In this document: positions 44,511 to 46,572 of the stretch, one piece after another
How the letters are laid out: the number at the start of each line of letters is the position of its first letter
Position numbering within the stretch: position 1 is the stretch's first letter
Source of the DNA: Hallella bergensis DSM 17361
GTDB lineage: Bacteria; Bacteroidota; Bacteroidia; Bacteroidales; Bacteroidaceae
Assembly: GCF_000160535.1 (NCBI RefSeq)
Contig: NZ_GG704782.1
Span: 225,465-272,036, forward strand
Reading direction: 5' to 3'
Length of the DNA stretch: 46,572 nt
Made by a program: the position numbers and the translations under genes
The notes under the pieces: model-generated
The model's input: the letters and a program-made list of their open reading frames with translations, nothing else
Database searches by the model: none
Told to the model about the DNA's origin: nothing

Positions 44511-46409
44511 CTATTGCAGCATCTTGGTATCAAAGGTGCGGCCTATGGCTTTGTCGTTGGGGTTGGTGATGAGCGTCTCGAAGGCCTCTACCAGCTCGCT
44601 GACGACAAAGGGTTGCCCCTTCACCTGGTTGTATTGATAGGGTGAGAAGTCGTTGATGCGTATGCGCAACAGGGCGGCCAGTTGTCCGAGGTTCTGCTCA
44701 GCCACCACCACCAAGGGATATTTTGTCAGCTCTTCGGCCGTGTTGTCGGGCAGCGGATTCATGTATTTCAGCTGAGCCAGCGCCACCTTGTGGCCTTTCT
44801 TCCGCAGCTGCTGCATGGCGGAGTAGAGATGTCCGTAGGTCGAGCCGAAGCCCACGATGAGCAACTCGGCATCGTCCTTGTCGCCTTCAATCTCTAAGTC
44901 GGGCACCGGGATGGCTGCAATCTTGTTGTATCTCATGCGATCCATCAAGTCGTGGTTCTCTGGGTCGCTGGATATGGCTCCCGTCTTACCGTCTTTCTCC
45001 AGTCCACCCAGAATGTGGGTGTAACCTTCCGTGCCGGGAATGGCCCAATAGCGCACCAGTGTTTCCGGGTCGCGTTTATAGGGTACGTATTTGTATTTCT
45101 GGCTGTCCGGTGCATAGTGTGGCTGAATCTCCGGCAGCTTGTCTATTTCCGGCAAGCGCCATCCTGACGAGCCGTTGGCCACAAAGGCATCGGTGAGCAG
45201 CACCACGGGCGTGAGATGTTCCAGGGCAATCTTGGCTGCCATGTAGGCTGCTTCGAAACAGTCGGTCGGGCTGATGGGTGCAATCACCGGCATGGGGCTT
45301 TCACCGTTGCGACCGTAGAGCACCTGCAGGAGGTCGGTCTGTTCGCTCTTGGTGGGCATGCCCGTGGACGGTCCGCCACGCTGTACGTCGATGACCACCA
45401 AGGGAAGCTCGTCGATCACGGCCAGGTTCATGGCCTCGCTCTTGAGACAAATGCCAGGTCCCGATGTCGAAGTGACTCCCAGTGCGCCCGCAAACGAGGC
45501 GCCGATGGCCGTTGCACAGGCGCTGATCTCGTCTTCAGACTGCATGGTGGTAACGCCCAGCGACTTGTGCTTGGCTAGCTCATGCAGAATGTCTGAGGCC
45601 GGCGTGATGGGGTAGGAGCCCAGGAAAAGTTTCAGGCCGGCACGTTCGGCGGCAGCCATCAGACCATAAGCCGTTGCTTTGTTGCCCGTGATGTCCATAT
45701 AGCGCCCGGGCTTTTTGTGTTTTGCCTCGATGCGGTAGGTGTTTGGCACCGTTGTGTGGGTGTTGGCACCATAGTCGTATCCGGCCATCACCACTTGGAT
45801 GTTGGCCTCGGCGATGGCCGGCTTTCGGGCAAACTTATCGCGCAGAAACTGTTCGGCCAGTTCCAGGTCGCGGTTGAACAGCCAGCATACCAGTCCCACG
45901 GCAAACATGTTGCGGCACTTCAGCTTGCTCTTCATGTCCATGTCCGTCTCGGCCAGGCAGGCCTTCACCATGCGTGTGATGGGGCAGGCCACCACTCTAT
46001 CGGGGTCTATGCCCAGTTCGCGCAGGTAGTCGTCGGTCTTGAAGTCTGCACGTTTCAGGTCTTCCGGACCAAAGGCATTGGTATCGATGATGATAATGCC
46101 CTGTGGTTTCACATGCTTGAACTGAGTTTTCAGCGCGGCGGCATTCATTGCCACCAGCACGTCGCACTGGTCGCCGGGGGTGTAGACTTTGCTTTCGCCC
46201 ACATGCACCTGGTAGCCTGAAACGCCCGTGAGCGACCCTTGCGGGGCACGGATGTCGGCGGGATAATCGGGGAATGTGGAAATGTCGTTGCCAACCGATG
46301 CAGATATGGTTGAGAAAACATTACCGGCCAATTGCATGCCGTCACCCGAGTCGCCCGAGAATCTTACAACTACATCCTCGAGATCTTTAACCTCTAATGC
46401 TTCTGCCAT
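44511..46409 (-). CDS. korA: 2-oxoacid:ferredoxin oxidoreductase subunit alpha (gamma-alpha fusion)
   Basis: The 632-residue protein joins a gamma domain (about 1-190, VVRFSGDSGDGMQLAGNVF) to the alpha pyrimidine-binding domain (AYGLMAAAERAGLKLFLGSYPITPASDIL, then TTMQSEDEISACATAIGASFAGA) and a C-terminal domain, the arrangement usual in Bacteroidetes KorA. With KorB it would form the active enzyme. It has its own promoter at 46511-46541 and a leader of about 95 nt. Confidence 0.92.
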   Translation of the reverse strand: MAEALEVKDLEDVVVRFSGDSGDGMQLAGNVFSTISASVGNDISTFPDYPADIRAPQGSLTGVSGYQVHVGESKVYTPGDQCDVLVAMNAAALKTQFKHVKPQGIIIIDTNAFGPEDLKRADFKTDDYLRELGIDPDRVVACPITRMVKACLAETDMDMKSKLKCRNMFAVGLVCWLFNRDLELAEQFLRDKFARKPAIAEANIQVVMAGYDYGANTHTTVPNTYRIEAKHKKPGRYMDITGNKATAYGLMAAAERAGLKLFLGSYPITPASDILHELAKHKSLGVTTMQSEDEISACATAIGASFAGALGVTSTSGPGICLKSEAMNLAVIDELPLVVIDVQRGGPSTGMPTKSEQTDLLQVLYGRNGESPMPVIAPISPTDCFEAAYMAAKIALEHLTPVVLLTDAFVANGSSGWRLPEIDKLPEIQPHYAPDSQKYKYVPYKRDPETLVRYWAIPGTEGYTHILGGLEKDGKTGAISSDPENHDLMDRMRYNKIAAIPVPDLEIEGDKDDAELLIVGFGSTYGHLYSAMQQLRKKGHKVALAQLKYMNPLPDNTAEELTKYPLVVVAEQNLGQLAALLRIRINDFSPYQYNQVKGQPFVVSELVEAFETLITNPNDKAIGRTFDTKMLQ

Positions 46410-46510
46410 CGTGTAATAAATTTAGATAGGTTTTCATTTTGTTTGTGATGCTTACATCTTGCCTCGTTTGGGTTGTTGCTCAAAGGTCATAGGTTTAATG
46501 TCAGGTAATG

Positions 46511-46541
46511 CAAAGTTAGGATAAGTTTAGGATATAACAAA
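46511..46541 (-). promoter_or_regulatory. Promoter of korAB
   Basis: On the minus strand TTTG (46538-46541) and TAACTTTG (46511-46518) followed by C are 19 nt apart, predicting a leader of about 95 nt before korA. Confidence 0.75.
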
Positions 46542-46572
46542 ACAAATGCGAATTTTTATTTGGGTATTGGCA

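Overview
The window comes from the chromosome of a Bacteroidales bacterium, most probably Prevotella or a close relative in Prevotellaceae. This rests on many upstream regions carrying the Bacteroidetes promoter pattern TAnnTTTG (often TAACTTTGC) with TTTG about 19-20 nt further upstream, the near absence of Shine-Dalgarno sites, families typical of the phylum (DUF4271, DUF4369 thioredoxin-like lipoprotein, DUF6089, DUF6242, tandem OmpH/Skp genes behind bamA), and metabolism that fits a saccharolytic anaerobe (ATP-type PEP carboxykinase, 2-oxoacid:ferredoxin oxidoreductase). It is mostly core genome. I saw no insertion sequence, prophage, CRISPR array, rRNA or tRNA.

Layout. 1-1849 is the 5' part of pnp (minus strand, cut by the window edge). 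2028-3745 (plus) has a thioredoxin-fold lipoprotein without its CxxC motif and a Nudix hydrolase, followed by a long perfect inverted repeat (3790-3876). 3978-10299 (plus) is topA, aroK, speA, argB and an ECF sigma factor that overlaps argB by 4 bp. A 657-bp gene-free stretch then precedes a membrane protein that looks like the cognate anti-sigma factor (10957-11451). 11615-16041 (minus) is a P-type Ca2+ ATPase, ribF and a CPBP membrane protease. 16267-20136 (minus) is DUF4271, hemD, rnpA, yidD and tyrS, preceded by metK (20212-21501) and an M16 zinc protease (21651-24470). 24801-27209 holds divergent xerD and aroQ, an AT-rich repeat cluster and an O-methyltransferase. 27232-36009 (minus) is an envelope block: DUF6242 lipoprotein, DUF6089 barrel, uppS, bamA, three ompH/skp genes, murI, rbfA and a LolC/E-type permease. 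37641-40124 (minus) is a secreted 764-residue protein with a sorting-tail-like C-terminus plus a 60-residue companion. 40842-46409 holds pckA (minus), upp (plus) and korBA (minus).

The genes form several functional themes: arginine/polyamine supply (argB, speA), shikimate pathway (aroK, aroQ), RNA turnover and processing (pnp, rnpA, rbfA), and outer-membrane and cell-wall assembly (bamA, skp-like chaperones, uppS, murI, lol permease, yidD).

The most interesting signals lie between the genes. (1) A complete-looking small transcription unit at 40394-40649 (minus): a two-element promoter, a 5' GNRA-capped hairpin, an ORF for a 25-residue hydrophobic peptide with a basic tail, and an intrinsic terminator overlapping the ORF. 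This layout resembles a type I toxin mRNA. (2) The metK leader holds two hairpins whose 6-nt loops are exactly complementary; one loop contains an AUG preceded by AGGAGG. (3) An AT-rich repeat supplies the only usable start codons of the O-methyltransferase. (4) There is a 9-unit heptad repeat, an 87-nt foldback element, and a C9 tract near the promoter of the secreted 764-residue protein. All are sequence-based hypotheses; no search or folding program was run.
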